Source of the DNA: Gemmatimonadota bacterium
Lineage (GTDB): Bacteria; Gemmatimonadota; Gemmatimonadetes; Gemmatimonadales; GWC2-71-9
DNA: 6,654 bases
Direction of reading: 5' to 3'
Assembly: GCA_003221075.1 (NCBI GenBank)
Contig: QHUF01000263.1
Location: 1-6,654 of the forward strand
In this document: positions 5,742-6,654 of the stretch, in pieces
How positions within the stretch are numbered: the first letter of the stretch is position 1
Layout of the letters: each line of letters opens with the position of its first letter
Notes under the pieces: model-generated
What the model was told of the DNA's origin: nothing
Databases searched by the model: none
What the model saw: the letters and a program-made list of their open reading frames with translations, nothing else
Translations under genes and position numbers: made by a program

Positions 5742-6654
5742 ATGCCCCCGAAGTTCACCGGCGTCGACTTCTACAACATCGATGGGTTGCTGAACGAAGA
5801 AGAGCGCGCGATCCGTGACACGGTGCGGTCATGGGTCGACGACAACCTCATCCCCGTCATCGGTGACGCCTACGTCGCGGGCAAATTCCCCAAGCAGTTG
5901 ATCCCCGGCATGGCGGAGCTCGGTCTGTTCGGCGCGAATCTCCCCGAAGAATACGGCTGCGCTGGCCTCAACAACGTCGCCTACGGCCTCATCATGCAGG
6001 AGCTGGAGCGCGGCGATTCCGGTGTTCGCTCGTTCGCCTCGGTACAGGGCGCGCTCGTGATGTATCCGATCTACGCCTTCGGATCCGAAGAGCAAAAGAA
6101 GGAATGGCTGCCGCAGATGGCGAGCGGCAAGGTGATCGGCTGCTTCGGCCTGACAGAACCCGACTACGGCTCTAATCCGGCGGGCATGATCACCGTCGCG
6201 AAGGAGACGAAAGACGGCTGGGTGCTGAACGGCGCGAAGATGTGGATCACGAACGGATCGACTGCGCAGGCGGCGATCATCTGGGCCAAGACCGGCAAGA
6301 TCGACGATGCCGACTCGATCCGCGGCTTCATCGTCCCGACCGACACCAAAGGATTTTCCGCGAAGGACCAGAAAGGCAAGCTGTCGCTGCGCGCGAGCGA
6401 CACGAGCGAGCTGGTCTTGCAGGACGTGCATGTGCCGAAGTCCGCCCTGTTGCAGAAATCGGGCGGACTCAAGTCACCCCTCATGTGCCTCACGGCGGCG
6501 CGCTACGGCATCGCCTGGGGGGCAGTGGGTGCGGCGATGGCGTGCTACGACGAAGCGGTGAGCTATGCGAAGCAGCGCGTCATGTTCGGCAAGCCGATCG
6601 GGGGATTCCAGCTGCAGCAGGCCCGGCTTGCCGATATGCTCACAGAGATCACGA
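5742..6654 (+). CDS. gcdH: Glutaryl-CoA dehydrogenase, N-terminal part (runs off right edge)
   Basis: The first 304 codons of an FAD-dependent acyl-CoA dehydrogenase, out of roughly 390 usual for the family. It follows glutaryl-CoA dehydrogenase closely. RSFASVQ (residues 96-102) carries the substrate-carboxylate Arg and Ser of the human enzyme (R94 and S98 there). It continues with LVMYPIYAFGSEEQKKEWLP, IGCFGLTEP (132-140), LNGAKMWITN (162-171), SLRAS (215-219), AARYGIAWG (252-260) and QRVMFGKPIGGFQLQQ (278-293). The reaction is glutaryl-CoA to crotonyl-CoA plus CO2 in lysine, hydroxylysine and tryptophan breakdown, with electrons passed to ETF. The catalytic glutamate and the residues separating decarboxylating from non-decarboxylating forms lie beyond the window. 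GSNP replaces the usual GSDP after the TEP motif. The start ATG 5742 has GAGG at 5731-5734. The 59-bp gap with a hairpin suggests it may be partly independent of the upstream cluster. Confidence 0.93.
   Translation, partial: MPPKFTGVDFYNIDGLLNEEERAIRDTVRSWVDDNLIPVIGDAYVAGKFPKQLIPGMAELGLFGANLPEEYGCAGLNNVAYGLIMQELERGDSGVRSFASVQGALVMYPIYAFGSEEQKKEWLPQMASGKVIGCFGLTEPDYGSNPAGMITVAKETKDGWVLNGAKMWITNGSTAQAAIIWAKTGKIDDADSIRGFIVPTDTKGFSAKDQKGKLSLRASDTSELVLQDVHVPKSALLQKSGGLKSPLMCLTAARYGIAWGAVGAAMACYDEAVSYAKQRVMFGKPIGGFQLQQARLADMLTEIT

Noticed and set aside
5829..6431. Minus-strand open frame of 200 codons
   Set aside because: It is antisense to the well-conserved glutaryl-CoA dehydrogenase and has no motif.
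1..6654. CRISPR, phage, transposase or toxin-antitoxin system
   Set aside because: No spaced direct repeats, integrase or transposase motifs, or small toxin pairs were seen. All genes with recognisable domains are metabolic or envelope-type chromosomal genes.

Overview
This GC-rich bacterial window holds one divergent pair followed by a tight run of genes on the + strand. All eight genes are chromosomal, and no phage, transposase, CRISPR array, rRNA or tRNA was seen. TTG and GTG starts are common. Several proteins look like poorly characterised families that, from memory, are common in Gemmatimonadota. That phylum is my best guess for the source, but it is an inference and not proven by the window.

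Layout. The left edge (about 1-542, minus strand) is the N-terminal part of a carbon starvation protein CstA, a peptide/pyruvate permease running off the window. A short divergent control region (about 543-601) contains a 20-bp near-perfect palindrome that fits the TCGAAC-N4-GTTCGA form of the LexA/SOS box. To its right runs a cluster of six co-directional genes: a FabG-like short-chain dehydrogenase (602-1462), a lipoprotein of unknown function (1473-2147), an NAD-type isocitrate dehydrogenase (2144-3166), a small zinc-ribbon membrane protein (3114-3431), an exported DUF4139-like protein (3428-4813) and a calcineurin-like metallophosphoesterase (4810-5682). Gaps are about 10 bp or negative. 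Three junctions are 4-bp stop/start overlaps (one TTGA, two ATGA) and one is a 53-bp overlap, so the set is very probably one transcript with translational coupling. After a 59-bp gap with a strong GC hairpin comes a glutaryl-CoA dehydrogenase gene (5742 to the right edge), truncated by the window before its catalytic glutamate.

How the genes fit together. The recognisable enzymes are metabolic: peptide/pyruvate uptake, a ketoacyl-type reductase, the TCA step isocitrate to 2-oxoglutarate, and glutaryl-CoA oxidation in lysine/tryptophan breakdown. The lipoprotein, zinc-ribbon and DUF4139 proteins have no known role, and their co-translation with isocitrate dehydrogenase is not explained by a pathway. 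I see no clearly new defence or mobile system. The points most worth a second look are the SOS-box-like palindrome, the start problem of the dehydrogenase next to a nine-G tract, 7-bp degenerate tandem repeats placed in the signal-peptide codons of both exported proteins, and a palindromic GC element present both between genes and inside the lipoprotein gene.
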